Part shown: in pieces, positions 1 through 10,406 of the stretch
How the letters are laid out: each line of letters starts with the position of its first letter
How positions within the stretch are numbered: the stretch's first letter is position 1
From: Quadrisphaera sp. RL12-1S
Lineage (GTDB): Bacteria > Actinomycetota > Actinomycetes > Actinomycetales > Quadrisphaeraceae
NCBI RefSeq assembly: GCF_014270065.1
Contig: NZ_JACNME010000001.1
Location: forward strand, 620,001-684,000
Reading direction: 5' to 3'
DNA: 64,000 nt
Translations under genes and position numbers: made by a program
Notes under the pieces: generated by a model
Told to the model about the DNA's origin: nothing
What the model saw: the letters and a program-made list of their open reading frames with translations, nothing else
Databases searched by the model: none

Positions 1-1022
1 GTGCCAGGGTCCGACAGGCCCCCGGGCACGTAGGCCATCGCCACCGGGTGGCCCAGGGTCGGGGACGGCGAGCCGCTGGTCACGGTGCCCACCGCGGTCC
101 CGGTCTCCGGGTCGAGCACCTGCTGGCCGGCCCGGGGTGAGCGCTTGCCGGAGGTGGTCAGCCCCACGAGGACCTCGGCGGGGCCGTCGTCCCGGCGCCG
201 CCGCAGGGCCTCCTCCCCGACGAAGCCGTCGGGCTTGCCGAAGACCACCACGCGGCCCAGGCCCGCCTCGAACGGCGTGGTGGAGCGCGTCAGCTCGTGC
301 CCGTACAGGGGCATGCCGGCCTCGAGGCGCAGGGTGTCCCGGCAGGAGAGTCCCGCGGGCACCAGTCCCACCGGCTCCCCCGCGGCCGTCGCCGCTCGCC
401 AGACGTCCTCGGCGGCGTCCGGGCGGCAGTACACCTCGAAACCGTCCTCGCCGGTGTACCCGGTGCGGGCCAGCAGCACCTCGTGGCCGGCCGCGCGGGC
501 CCGGGCGATCGAGTAGTACTTCAGGGACGCCACGTCGGCGTCGCTGACGGCGGCGACCACCTCGGCCGCACGCGGACCCTGCACCGCCACCAGCGCCCAC
601 TCCGTGGACGCGTCGTGCACGGCGGCGTCGAAGCCCTGCGCGCGGGCGGTGAGCTCCGCCGCCACCTCGTCGCTGTTCGAGGCGTTGGCGACGACGAGGT
701 AGGAGTCCTCGGCGAGCCGGTAGACGACCAGGTCGTCGATGGTGCCGCCGTCCTGCGCGCAGATCATCGAGTAGCGCGCCCCCCCGACCCGGATCGCGGA
801 CGGCCGCCCGACCAGCGCGCGGTCCAGGGCCCGGGCCGCCTCGGGGCCGCGCACCTCGACCTCGCCCATGTGGCTGAGGTCGAACAGCCCCGCGGCGGTG
901 CGGACGGCGTGGTGCTCCGCCGTCTCCGAGCCGTAGCGGACCGGCATGGCCCAGCCGGCGAAGTCGACGAGCTTGGCGCCGAGCTCGCGGTGCAGCTCGG
1001 CGAGGGGGGTCTGCTTCGACAT
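1..1022 (-). CDS. gcvT: Aminomethyltransferase (glycine cleavage T protein), 3' end missing
   Basis: T protein of the glycine cleavage system, which transfers the methylene group from the H-protein aminomethyl arm to tetrahydrofolate and releases ammonia. The reading frame starts at ATG 1022 (MSKQTPLAELHRELGAK) and runs open to the window edge, so about 340 N-terminal residues are present and the end lies outside. The N-terminal FAGW-MPVRYG and FDLSHMGE blocks, then the SMICAQDGG-IDDL block, are typical of GcvT. An AGGAA ribosome-binding site sits 7-8 bases before the start. It lies 56 bp downstream of the gamma-Glu-GABA hydrolase gene on the same strand, so it may be read with the amine cluster; the P protein gene is 5.6 kb away on the other strand. 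Confidence 0.93.
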   Translation of the reverse strand, partial: MSKQTPLAELHRELGAKLVDFAGWAMPVRYGSETAEHHAVRTAAGLFDLSHMGEVEVRGPEAARALDRALVGRPSAIRVGGARYSMICAQDGGTIDDLVVYRLAEDSYLVVANASNSDEVAAELTARAQGFDAAVHDASTEWALVAVQGPRAAEVVAAVSDADVASLKYYSIARARAAGHEVLLARTGYTGEDGFEVYCRPDAAEDVWRAATAAGEPVGLVPAGLSCRDTLRLEAGMPLYGHELTRSTTPFEAGLGRVVVFGKPDGFVGEEALRRRRDDGPAEVLVGLTTSGKRSPRAGQQVLDPETGTAVGTVTSGSPSPTLGHPVAMAYVPGGLSDPG

Positions 1023-1078
1023 CGTGGGTTCCTCACTGTCGGGACGGGCGGGCGTGGGTGGCGCGCTGGCGCCGCCGG

Positions 1079-1795
1079 TCAGCCCGGGTGGGCGGCTGCC
1101 GCGACGAGCCCGCGGAACAGGCCCGCGTCGGCCACCACCTCGGGGTGCCACTGCACGCCGAGGTGAAACCGGCCGCTCTCGCGGCGCTCGATGGCCTCCA
1201 GGGTGCCGTCCGGGGCCCAGCCGACCGCCGCGTACCCCGGGTGGGAGCGCACCGCCTGGTGGTGGTGGCAGCGGACCTCCACCCGGGGGCCCACCAGCTC
1301 CTCGAGCTGGCTGCCGGGGCCGGTGCTGACCTCCACCACGCCGAAGCCGTCCCCGCCCGGGTCGTGGCCGTCGTGCTCCACGACGTCGGGCAGGTGCTGC
1401 TCCAGGGCGCCGCCGGCGTGCACGGCCATCACCTGCATGCCGCGGCAGACGCCCAGCACCGGCAGCGAGCGCTCCTCGGCGGCGTCCAGCAGCGCCATCT
1501 CCCAGGCGTCGCGGTCCGCCCGGGGGCGGCCGGTCCGCGGGTGGGGCTCCTGCCCGTACGCCGCCGGGGCCACGTCGGCGCCGCCAGCGATGACGAGGGC
1601 GTCGAGCCGGGCCACCACCTCCCGGGCCGCCTCCGCGTGGGGCTCCACCGGCGGCAGGAGCACCGGCAGGCCACCGGCGGCGCGGACGGCCTCGGCGTAG
1701 CTGCTGGGCAGCAGGTCGGCCTTCTGGTCCCACACCCCCCAGGAGGCCTGCTCCCGGTAGGTGCTGATGCCCACCAGCGGGCGCGCGGGGGCCAC
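1079..1795 (-). CDS. puuD: Gamma-glutamyl-gamma-aminobutyrate hydrolase family protein (PuuD-like class I glutamine amidotransferase)
   Basis: A 238-residue peptidase C26/class I GATase-fold protein. The nucleophile elbow LGVCRGMQ (Cys near residue 116) and the QWHPE segment near residue 215 give the Cys-His-Glu triad; the N-terminal LVGISTYRE and the GGADVAP block match PuuD-type hydrolases rather than synthetase-coupled amidotransferases. The GTG start lies one base beyond the stop codon of the upstream SDR gene, so translation is probably coupled. In a cluster with a glutamine-synthetase-like ligase and an aldehyde dehydrogenase, the likely job is release of glutamate from gamma-glutamyl-GABA (or a related gamma-glutamyl acid) at the end of the pathway. 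Exact substrate is inferred. Confidence 0.85.
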   Translation of the reverse strand: MAPARPLVGISTYREQASWGVWDQKADLLPSSYAEAVRAAGGLPVLLPPVEPHAEAAREVVARLDALVIAGGADVAPAAYGQEPHPRTGRPRADRDAWEMALLDAAEERSLPVLGVCRGMQVMAVHAGGALEQHLPDVVEHDGHDPGGDGFGVVEVSTGPGSQLEELVGPRVEVRCHHHQAVRSHPGYAAVGWAPDGTLEAIERRESGRFHLGVQWHPEVVADAGLFRGLVAAAAHPG

Positions 1796-1796
1796 C

Positions 1797-2576
1797 TCAG
1801 ACCGGCGTCACGTAGGCGGCGGAGATGCCGCCGTCGACGAGGAAGGTGGAGGCGGTGATGAAGCTCGCGTCGTCGGAGGCGAGGAAGAGGACGGCGCTCG
1901 CCAGCTCCTCCGGCTCGGCGAAGCGGCCCATGGGCACGTGCACGAGGCGGCGGGCGGCGCGCTCGGCGTCCTTGGCGAACAGCTCCTTGAGCAGCGGCGT
2001 GTTCACCGGGCCGGGGCACAGGGCGTTGACGCGCACGCCCTCCCGGGCGAACTGCACGCCCAGCTCGCGGGTCATGCTCAGCACGCCGCCCTTGGACGCG
2101 GAGTAGGAGATCTGGCTCGTGGCCGCCCCCATCACCGCCACGAACGAGGCGGTGTTGATGATCGAGCCGCTCTTCTGCTCGATCATGTACGGCAGCGCCG
2201 CCTTGCAGCACAGGTACACGCTGGTGAGGTTCACCTCCTGCACGCGCCGCCAGGCGTCGAGCTCGGTGGTGAGGATGGAGTCGTCGTCGGGCGGGCTGAT
2301 GCCCGCGTTGTTGAACGCGACGTCCACCGAGCCGAAGCGGTCCTTGGCGGTGGCGAAGAGCGCGTCCACCTGGTCCTTGTCGGTCACGTCGACGTGCACG
2401 TAGGCCGCCGTGGCGTCGCCGCCGAGCTCGGCGACGACCGCGGGGCCGCGCACGTCGTCGATGTCGCCGATGACGACCCTCGCGCCCTCGGAGGCGAAGC
2501 GGCGCACGGTCGCCAGGCCGATGCCCGAGCACCCACCGGTGACGACGGCGACCTTGCCGTCAAGACGTCCTGCCAT
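1797..2576 (-). CDS. Short-chain dehydrogenase/reductase (classical SDR)
   Basis: A 259-residue classical SDR. The Rossmann glycine motif TGGCSGIG is at residues 13-20, the NNAG motif follows mid-protein, and the catalytic Tyr-Lys pair is in YSASKGG near residue 158. The start chosen is ATG 2576 (MAGRLDGKVAVVTGG), which has an AGGACC ribosome-binding site; an in-frame upstream extension exists but has no family similarity. It sits between the aldehyde dehydrogenase and the PuuD-like hydrolase in the amine cluster. It may oxidise or reduce a hydroxylated or aldehyde intermediate, possibly replacing a step that enterobacteria do with the flavoenzyme PuuB. Substrate cannot be read from the sequence. 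Confidence 0.88.
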   Translation of the reverse strand: MAGRLDGKVAVVTGGCSGIGLATVRRFASEGARVVIGDIDDVRGPAVVAELGGDATAAYVHVDVTDKDQVDALFATAKDRFGSVDVAFNNAGISPPDDDSILTTELDAWRRVQEVNLTSVYLCCKAALPYMIEQKSGSIINTASFVAVMGAATSQISYSASKGGVLSMTRELGVQFAREGVRVNALCPGPVNTPLLKELFAKDAERAARRLVHVPMGRFAEPEELASAVLFLASDDASFITASTFLVDGGISAAYVTPV

Positions 2577-2625
2577 GGTCCTGGTCCTCTCGATCTGCTG
2601 CTGGGGCGGGGTGGGAGCGGTGCGG

Positions 2626-4026
2626 TCAGTCGGTGCTGATGAAGACGTTCTTCTCCTCGGTGAACGCCTCGGGCGCGTCCGGCCCGAGCTCGCGGCCCAG
2701 GCCGGACTGCTTGTAGCCGCCGAAGGGCGTCCAGTAGCGGACCGAGGAGTGGGAGTTGACGGAGAGGTTGCCGGCCTCCACGCCACGGGCCACGCGCAGC
2801 GCCCTGCCGACGTCCCGGGTGAAGATCGACCCGGACAGCCCGTACTCGGAGTCGTTGGCCTTGGCGACGGCGTCGGCCTCGTCGTCGAACGGCATCACCG
2901 CGACCACCGGGCCGAAGACCTCCTCGCGCCACACGGGCGCGCGGGTGTCGTCGGTGAGCACCACGGTCGGAGGCATCCAGAAGCCCGGCAGGTCGGGCGC
3001 GGAGCCGGTGAAGGCGACGTCGGCGCCGTCCACGTAGCGCTGCACCGCGTCGCGCTGCCGGGCGGAGATGAGCGGGCCCATCTCCGCCTCGGGGTCCAGG
3101 CCCGGGTGCGCCACGCGCAGCCCCTTGACCGCGGACTCGAACAGGCCCAGGAAGCGCTCGTGCACCGAGCGCTCCACGAGGATCCGGGACCGGGCGCAGC
3201 AGTCCTGCCCGGCGTTGTCGAACACCGCGTAGGGCGCGGTGGCTGCGGCCCGCTCGAGGTCGGAGTCGGCGAAGACGATGTTGGCGCTCTTGCCGCCCAA
3301 CTCCAGCGTCACCGGCTTGACCTGGTCGGCGCAGCCGGCCATGACCCGCTTGCCCACCCCGGTGGACCCGGTGAAGACGACCTTGCGCACCTGCGGGTGG
3401 GTGACGAAGCGCTCGCCGACCACCGAGCCCGCCCCCGGCAGCACCGTGAAGACGCCCTCGGGCAGGCCCGCCTCGCGGCCCAGCTCGGCGAGCCGCACGG
3501 CGGTCAGCGGGGTGAGCTCGGCGGGCTTGAGCACCACGGTGCAGCCGGCGGCGAGCGCCGGGGCGAAGCCCCACGCCGCGATCGGCATGGGGAAGTTCCA
3601 GGGGACGATGATCCCCACCACGCCCACCGGCTCGCGGAAGGTCACGTCCACGCCGCCGGGCACGGGGATCTGGCGGCCGAACAGCCGCTCGGGAGCCGCC
3701 GCGTAGTAGTCCAGGCAGTCGCGGACGTTGCCGGCCTCCCAGCGCGCGTTGCCCAGCGTGTGGCCGCTGTTGCGCACCTCCAGCGCCGCCAGCTCCTCCA
3801 CGTGGTCGTCCACGAGCCGGGCGAACCCGCGCAGCAGGCGGGCCCGGTCCGCGGGGGTCACGTCACGCCAGGCGGGGAAGGCCGCGGCCGCCGCGGCGAT
3901 CGCGGCGTCGGTCTCCTCCAGCGAGGCGAGGTGCACGTCGGTGACGGGCTCGGCCGTGGCCGGGTCCAGGACCGTGTGCGTGGTCTTGGCGGGGGTGCTC
4001 ACAGGGGTCGTCACTGGGGTCTCCAC
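2626..4026 (-). CDS. NAD(P)-dependent aldehyde dehydrogenase, probably gamma-glutamyl-aminobutyraldehyde dehydrogenase
   Basis: A 466-residue ALDH-superfamily enzyme. It shows the nucleotide-binding VPWNFP motif, the FTGSTGVGK motif, the general-base glutamate in ELGGKSANIVF (near residue 241) and the catalytic cysteine in NAGQDCCARSR (near residue 275). Length is normal for the family. The start is uncertain: the first in-frame GTG is at 4026, but GTG 4014 is better placed behind a GGAGA ribosome-binding site. It lies downstream of the gamma-glutamyl ligase-like gene and upstream of the SDR, which fits oxidation of a gamma-glutamylated aminoaldehyde to the acid in polyamine breakdown; that substrate is inferred from context. 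Confidence 0.88.
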   Translation of the reverse strand: METPVTTPVSTPAKTTHTVLDPATAEPVTDVHLASLEETDAAIAAAAAAFPAWRDVTPADRARLLRGFARLVDDHVEELAALEVRNSGHTLGNARWEAGNVRDCLDYYAAAPERLFGRQIPVPGGVDVTFREPVGVVGIIVPWNFPMPIAAWGFAPALAAGCTVVLKPAELTPLTAVRLAELGREAGLPEGVFTVLPGAGSVVGERFVTHPQVRKVVFTGSTGVGKRVMAGCADQVKPVTLELGGKSANIVFADSDLERAAATAPYAVFDNAGQDCCARSRILVERSVHERFLGLFESAVKGLRVAHPGLDPEAEMGPLISARQRDAVQRYVDGADVAFTGSAPDLPGFWMPPTVVLTDDTRAPVWREEVFGPVVAVMPFDDEADAVAKANDSEYGLSGSIFTRDVGRALRVARGVEAGNLSVNSHSSVRYWTPFGGYKQSGLGRELGPDAPEAFTEEKNVFISTD

Positions 4027-4081
4027 GGGGTGGTGGCGGGAGGGGGAGCGGGGACGGCGGAGGGGCTGGCCAGGAGCCCGC

Positions 4082-5455
4082 TCACATGCGCTCGAAGCTG
4101 CGCCGGCGCTCCCAGTCGGTCACCGCGGACTCGAACGCCGTGAGCTCGACGTCAGCGGCGTTGGTGTAGTGGTCGACGACGGCGTCGCCGAAGGCCGCAC
4201 GCGCCACCGCGGAGGACGCGAAGGCGTCCCGGGCCTCGCGCAGCGTGCGGGGGACCCTCGGCTTCCCGGAGGCGTACGCGTTGCCCGCGGTGGGGGCCTC
4301 GAGCTCGAGGCCCTGCTCGACGCCGTGCAGGCCACCGGCCAGCATGGCGGCGAGCGCCAGGTAGGGGTTGACGTCGCCGCCGGGCACGCGGTTCTCCATC
4401 CGGGCGCCGGCGCCGCGGCCCACCAGCCGCACGGCGCAGGTGCGGTTGTCCTCGCCCCAGGCGATGGCGGTGGGGGCGAAGGACCCGTCGGCGAACCGCT
4501 TGTAGGAGTTGACGTTGGGCGCGTAGAGCAGCGTGAAGTCGCGCAGGGTGGCCAGGACGCCGGCCACGAAGGAGTCGTAGAGCGCGGTGCGCCGCCCGCC
4601 GTGGGCGCCGTCCCCGGCCTCCCAGAAGACGGTGCTGCCGTCGGTGCCGCGCAGCGACAGGTGCACGTGGCAGGAGTTGCCCTCCCGCGCGTCGTACTTG
4701 GCCATGAAGGTGAGCGCCTTGCCGTGCTGGGCGGCGACCTCCTTGGCCACCGTCTTGTAGACGGCGTGGTTGTCAGCGGTGACGACGACGTCGTTGAAGA
4801 GGAAGCCGATCTCGTGCTGGCCGAGGTTGCACTCGCCCTTGGCGCACTCGACGTCGAGCCCCGCCCCGTAGACCGTGTTGCGGATGTCGCGCAGGAGCGG
4901 CTCCACGCGGGAGGTGCCCAGCACCGAGTAGTCGATGTTGTACTGGTTGGCCGGGGTGAGACCGCGGTAGTCGGCGCGGTGGGCGGCCTCGTAGGTGTCG
5001 TCGAAGAGGATGAACTCCAGCTCGGTGCCGGCCAGCGCCCGGTAGCCGAGGTCCGCGGCCCGCTGGACCTGCTGGGACAGGATGCTGCGCGGGCTCTGCT
5101 CGACCGGGCGGCCGTCGGGCCAGGCCAGGTCGCACTGGACCATCGCGGTGGCGGGCAGGTGGGGCAGCAGGCGGATCGTGTCGGTGTCGAGCACGAACTC
5201 CATGTCGCCGTAGCCGCGCTCCCAGGAGGTGATGGCGTAGCCGTCGACGGTGTTCATGTCGATGTCCACCCCGAGCAGGTAGTTGCACCCCTCGGTGCCG
5301 TGACCCAGCACGTGGTCGCGGAAGTAGGCGGCGTGGAACCGCTTGCCCTGCAGGCGCCCCTGCATGTCGGTGAAGGCGACGACGACGGTGTCGATCTCGC
5401 CGGAGGCGATGCGCGACGTGAGGTCGTCGACGCTGAGGTGCCGGTCGTTGCGCAC
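4082..5455 (-). CDS. Glutamine-synthetase-like enzyme, probable gamma-glutamylpolyamine/monoamine synthetase
   Basis: A 457-residue GSII-type protein in the GlnA3/GlnA4/PuuA branch rather than a housekeeping glutamine synthetase. The ATP-site NSYKRF motif is near residue 317 and ENRVPGGDVNPY near residue 353; GNSCHVHLSL holds metal/ATP-binding residues. Several positions of true GlnA are changed, and the adenylylation-loop tyrosine region of GlnA1 is not evident. These enzymes join glutamate to the amino group of polyamines or ethanolamine with ATP. The GTG start has an AGGGAGA ribosome-binding site. The neighbouring FadR-type regulator, aldehyde dehydrogenase and gamma-Glu hydrolase support a catabolic gamma-glutamylation role. 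Confidence 0.87.
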   Translation of the reverse strand: MRNDRHLSVDDLTSRIASGEIDTVVVAFTDMQGRLQGKRFHAAYFRDHVLGHGTEGCNYLLGVDIDMNTVDGYAITSWERGYGDMEFVLDTDTIRLLPHLPATAMVQCDLAWPDGRPVEQSPRSILSQQVQRAADLGYRALAGTELEFILFDDTYEAAHRADYRGLTPANQYNIDYSVLGTSRVEPLLRDIRNTVYGAGLDVECAKGECNLGQHEIGFLFNDVVVTADNHAVYKTVAKEVAAQHGKALTFMAKYDAREGNSCHVHLSLRGTDGSTVFWEAGDGAHGGRRTALYDSFVAGVLATLRDFTLLYAPNVNSYKRFADGSFAPTAIAWGEDNRTCAVRLVGRGAGARMENRVPGGDVNPYLALAAMLAGGLHGVEQGLELEAPTAGNAYASGKPRVPRTLREARDAFASSAVARAAFGDAVVDHYTNAADVELTAFESAVTDWERRRSFERM

Positions 5456-5500
5456 AGACGTCTCCCTTGACGTGGGGGGGGTGGGCGGAGCGGGGGCGGG

Positions 5501-6277
5501 TCAGAACAGCAGGCCGCGCAGGAGCGCGGCGGTGTCGTCGCAGTGCGCCTCCATGAGGCGGCGGGCCCGGGAGCCCTCGCCGTCGAGGACGGCGGCGCAG
5601 ATGCCGGCGTGCTGGGCGTCGGAGTGGTCGATGTTGGTGCCGAGCACCGGGATGGCGCTGAGCATCTCGTGCACCCCGGCCTGGACCGAGGTCACCGCCT
5701 CCACCACGGACGGGGAGCCGGTGATGGCGGCGATCGTCAGGTGGAAGCGCGAGTCGGCCTGCCGGTGGGCGGCCGGTGCGCTCGCGGCGGCGACGGCCTC
5801 GTGGGCCTGCACCAGCCGCTGGCGCTGGGTCTGGGTGAGGTCCCGGCTGGCGGCGAGCTCCGCCGCGCCGGGCTCGACGATGCGGCGGAAGTCGAGCACG
5901 TCCAGCCAGGCGCTGCGGCGCGCGGCCACCTGGGCGGGGGCGCCCCGGCGGGGGACGGTCGGACGCAGCCGCACCACGGTCCCTCCGCCCCGGCCGCGCT
6001 TGGTCTCGACCACGCCAGCGGTCCGCAGGGCGGCGATGGCCTCCCGCAGGGTGGCGCGCGAGACGCCCATCCGCTCCGCGAGCTCGCGCTCGGCGGGCAG
6101 GACGGTGTCCCGGGGGTAGACCCCGAGGCGGATGGCGGTGCCCAGCTGCTCGACGCACGCCTCGAAGGCGTGCTGGCCGCGCACGGGGCGCAGCACGACG
6201 GCGCCGAGGTCGGTGCCGTCCTCCGGCGCCGACCCCGCGACGTCGCCACCGGTGGTCACGAGGAGGAGTCTGCACAC
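5501..6277 (-). CDS. GntR-family transcriptional regulator, FadR/FCD subgroup
   Basis: About 258 residues. The N-terminal winged helix-turn-helix reads LPAERELAERMGVSRATLREA, followed by a ligand-binding FCD domain rich in alanine helices with the conserved RxDxxFH-type segment (RQADSRFHLTIAAITG). The first gene of the leftward amine cluster, so probably its pathway repressor responding to a substrate or intermediate. The start is ambiguous: TTG 6295 is the longest frame, but GTG 6277 has a GGGGGA ribosome-binding site at good spacing and is preferred. An imperfect palindrome (6301-6313) lies just upstream. Confidence 0.88.
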   Translation of the reverse strand: MCRLLLVTTGGDVAGSAPEDGTDLGAVVLRPVRGQHAFEACVEQLGTAIRLGVYPRDTVLPAERELAERMGVSRATLREAIAALRTAGVVETKRGRGGGTVVRLRPTVPRRGAPAQVAARRSAWLDVLDFRRIVEPGAAELAASRDLTQTQRQRLVQAHEAVAAASAPAAHRQADSRFHLTIAAITGSPSVVEAVTSVQAGVHEMLSAIPVLGTNIDHSDAQHAGICAAVLDGEGSRARRLMEAHCDDTAALLRGLLF

Positions 6278-6300
6278 GCCGTCCCCCGTCGTCAATGGCC

Positions 6301-6313
6301 TGGCTTCAAACCA
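6301..6313. promoter_or_regulatory. Candidate operator of the FadR-type regulator
   Basis: The 13-mer TGGCTTCAAACCA is an imperfect palindrome (5 of 6 arm pairs) with TGG/CCA ends, similar in form to GntR/FadR operators (TGGT-N-ACCA). It stands in an AT-richer patch immediately upstream of the regulator gene, where an autoregulatory site would be expected. Assignment is by position and symmetry only. Confidence 0.45.
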
Positions 6314-6407
6314 TTTTAGGCGGGGTCCGGCAGGCTCGTGGCCTGCGGTGACGACCCCTCCGACCCGCCCTCGGACCTGGACCTCCGCACGATCTCGGCC
6401 GAGGAAC

Positions 6408-6436
6408 TTCCCACGACGCCCACCGCGGGCTACCGT
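6408..6436 (+). promoter_or_regulatory. Possible sigma-70-type promoter for the glycine riboswitch-gcvP transcript
   Basis: TTCCCA (6408-6413) and TACCGT (6431-6436) are separated by 17 bases and would start transcription about 10 bases before the riboswitch. The match to consensus is weak, as is common in GC-rich actinomycetes. Confidence 0.3.
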
Positions 6437-6453
6437 GGTCGGAGCCGTTCATC

Positions 6454-6545
6454 CCGCGCGGGAGAGCCCTGACAGCGACACGTCGCCGAGCAGGGCGCCG
6501 AAGGGGCAACCCTCCCCGGAACCTCTCAGGCACAAGGACCGCGTG
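6454..6545 (+). ncRNA. Glycine riboswitch (gcvT element) upstream of gcvP
   Basis: The aptamer core is clear: GGGAGAG-C at 6460-6467, GCGCCGAAGGGGCAA around 6495-6509, CCCCGGAA, then CTCTCAGGCACAAGGACC ending near 6540. The P1 arms CGCG...CGCG enclose it. In the family, glycine binding turns on glycine-cleavage genes. Only one full aptamer is seen; the following 60 bases hold a CTCAG...CTGAG hairpin (about 6555-6583) and a GGGGGAGGCACCG segment that could be a degenerate second aptamer or the expression platform that controls access to the gcvP ribosome-binding site (GGGAG at 6610). Confidence 0.92.
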
Positions 6546-6619
6546 GGCGAGGCGACTCAGGAGCTCACCGGCGGGCGACTGAGGGGGAGGCACCGCTGCG
6601 CAGCACCCGGGAGCCCCTC

Positions 6620-9532
<2,913 letters not shown>

Positions 9533-9550
9533 CCCGCTCCGACGCGGCGC

Positions 9551-9606
9551 CCCCGCCCCGTCCCTGCTCGCACTGCCAGCGGCACGTGCGAGGAGGGGCG
9601 GGGCGG
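9551..9606. terminator. Bidirectional hairpin terminator between gcvP and the PAP2 gene
   Basis: Arms at 9551-9573 and 9586-9606 pair over about 20 bases (CCGTCCCTGCTCGCAC against GTGCGAGGAGGGGCGG) with a 12-base loop. It sits between two convergent genes. No U-tract, as usual in GC-rich actinomycetes. Confidence 0.75.
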
Positions 9607-9635
9607 CGGGGGGACGACGACGAGCGGGGCGGCCG

Positions 9636-10406
9636 TCAGCCGGGCTCGGAGACGAGGTCGACGCGGTCCGCGTCCGCGGCGCGCTCGCGCGCCGGCTGGC
9701 GCGCGACCAGCGCCCGCCACGAGAGCGCGGCCAGCCCGCCGCCGGCCACCACGTCGAGCAGCCAGTGGTTGCCGGTGGCCAGCACGACGACCGCGGTGAC
9801 GGCCGGGTAGGCCAGCACCAGCAGGCGCAGCCAGCGGCGCCGCACCACCAGCACCAGCGCGAGGGAGCTCCACAGGGCCCACCCGACGTGCATCGACGGC
9901 ATCGCCGCGAGCTGGTCCACGCCGCTGGTGCCGATCGGCGGGGACGCGGACCACCACCCCGTGCCCGCGGTGTCCGAGACCACGTCGACGTACCCCGGCA
10001 GCAGCCGGGGCGGGGCGGTGGGCAGGAGGAAGTACCCCACCAGGGCCGCGGCGGTGGTGGCGAAGAACGCGTTGCGCACCGCCCGGTAGCGCTCGGGCAG
10101 CCGCCAGTACGCCAGCGCGAGCACCGCGGGCGTGACCGTGTAGTGCAGCGCGGAGTACCAGGCGGAGGAGAGCACCGACAGCAGCGGTGAGGCCGCGGTC
10201 GCCCGGTCGAGCAGCAGCTCGGGCGCCAGGCCCACCGACTGCTCCAGCGCCAGCAGCGTCCGGGCGTGGGCGTAGGCCCCGGAGACGTCGTCCCCCGCGA
10301 GGCGCTGGACCGACTCGTAGGCCAGCAGGAAGGCGACCACCAGCAGCGCCTCGACCCACAGCGCGGGTCGTCGGCCCCGCCGGGCGGCGCGGGGCGGCTC
10401 AGTCAC
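9636..10406 (-). CDS. PAP2-superfamily membrane phosphatase/phosphotransferase
   Basis: A 256-residue integral membrane protein with about six hydrophobic segments. The C-terminal half has the PAP2 signature spread as PTAPPR, MPSMHVGWA and ATGNHWLLDVVAGG, giving the SxxH and the last histidine-aspartate catalytic residues. This matches the inositolphosphotransferase Aur1/Ipt1-like branch that works on lipid phosphates at the membrane. The GTG start overlaps the stop of the upstream ATPase-like gene by 8 bases, so translation is coupled. Probable role in phosphoinositide or other lipid metabolism; substrate not readable. Confidence 0.82.
   Translation of the reverse strand: MTEPPRAARRGRRPALWVEALLVVAFLLAYESVQRLAGDDVSGAYAHARTLLALEQSVGLAPELLLDRATAASPLLSVLSSAWYSALHYTVTPAVLALAYWRLPERYRAVRNAFFATTAAALVGYFLLPTAPPRLLPGYVDVVSDTAGTGWWSASPPIGTSGVDQLAAMPSMHVGWALWSSLALVLVVRRRWLRLLVLAYPAVTAVVVLATGNHWLLDVVAGGGLAALSWRALVARQPARERAADADRVDLVSEPG

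Noticed and set aside
6546-6600. A full second glycine aptamer
   Set aside because: The GAGAG/CTCTC pair and GGCA-AGGAC core of an intact aptamer cannot be completed; only partial similarity remains.
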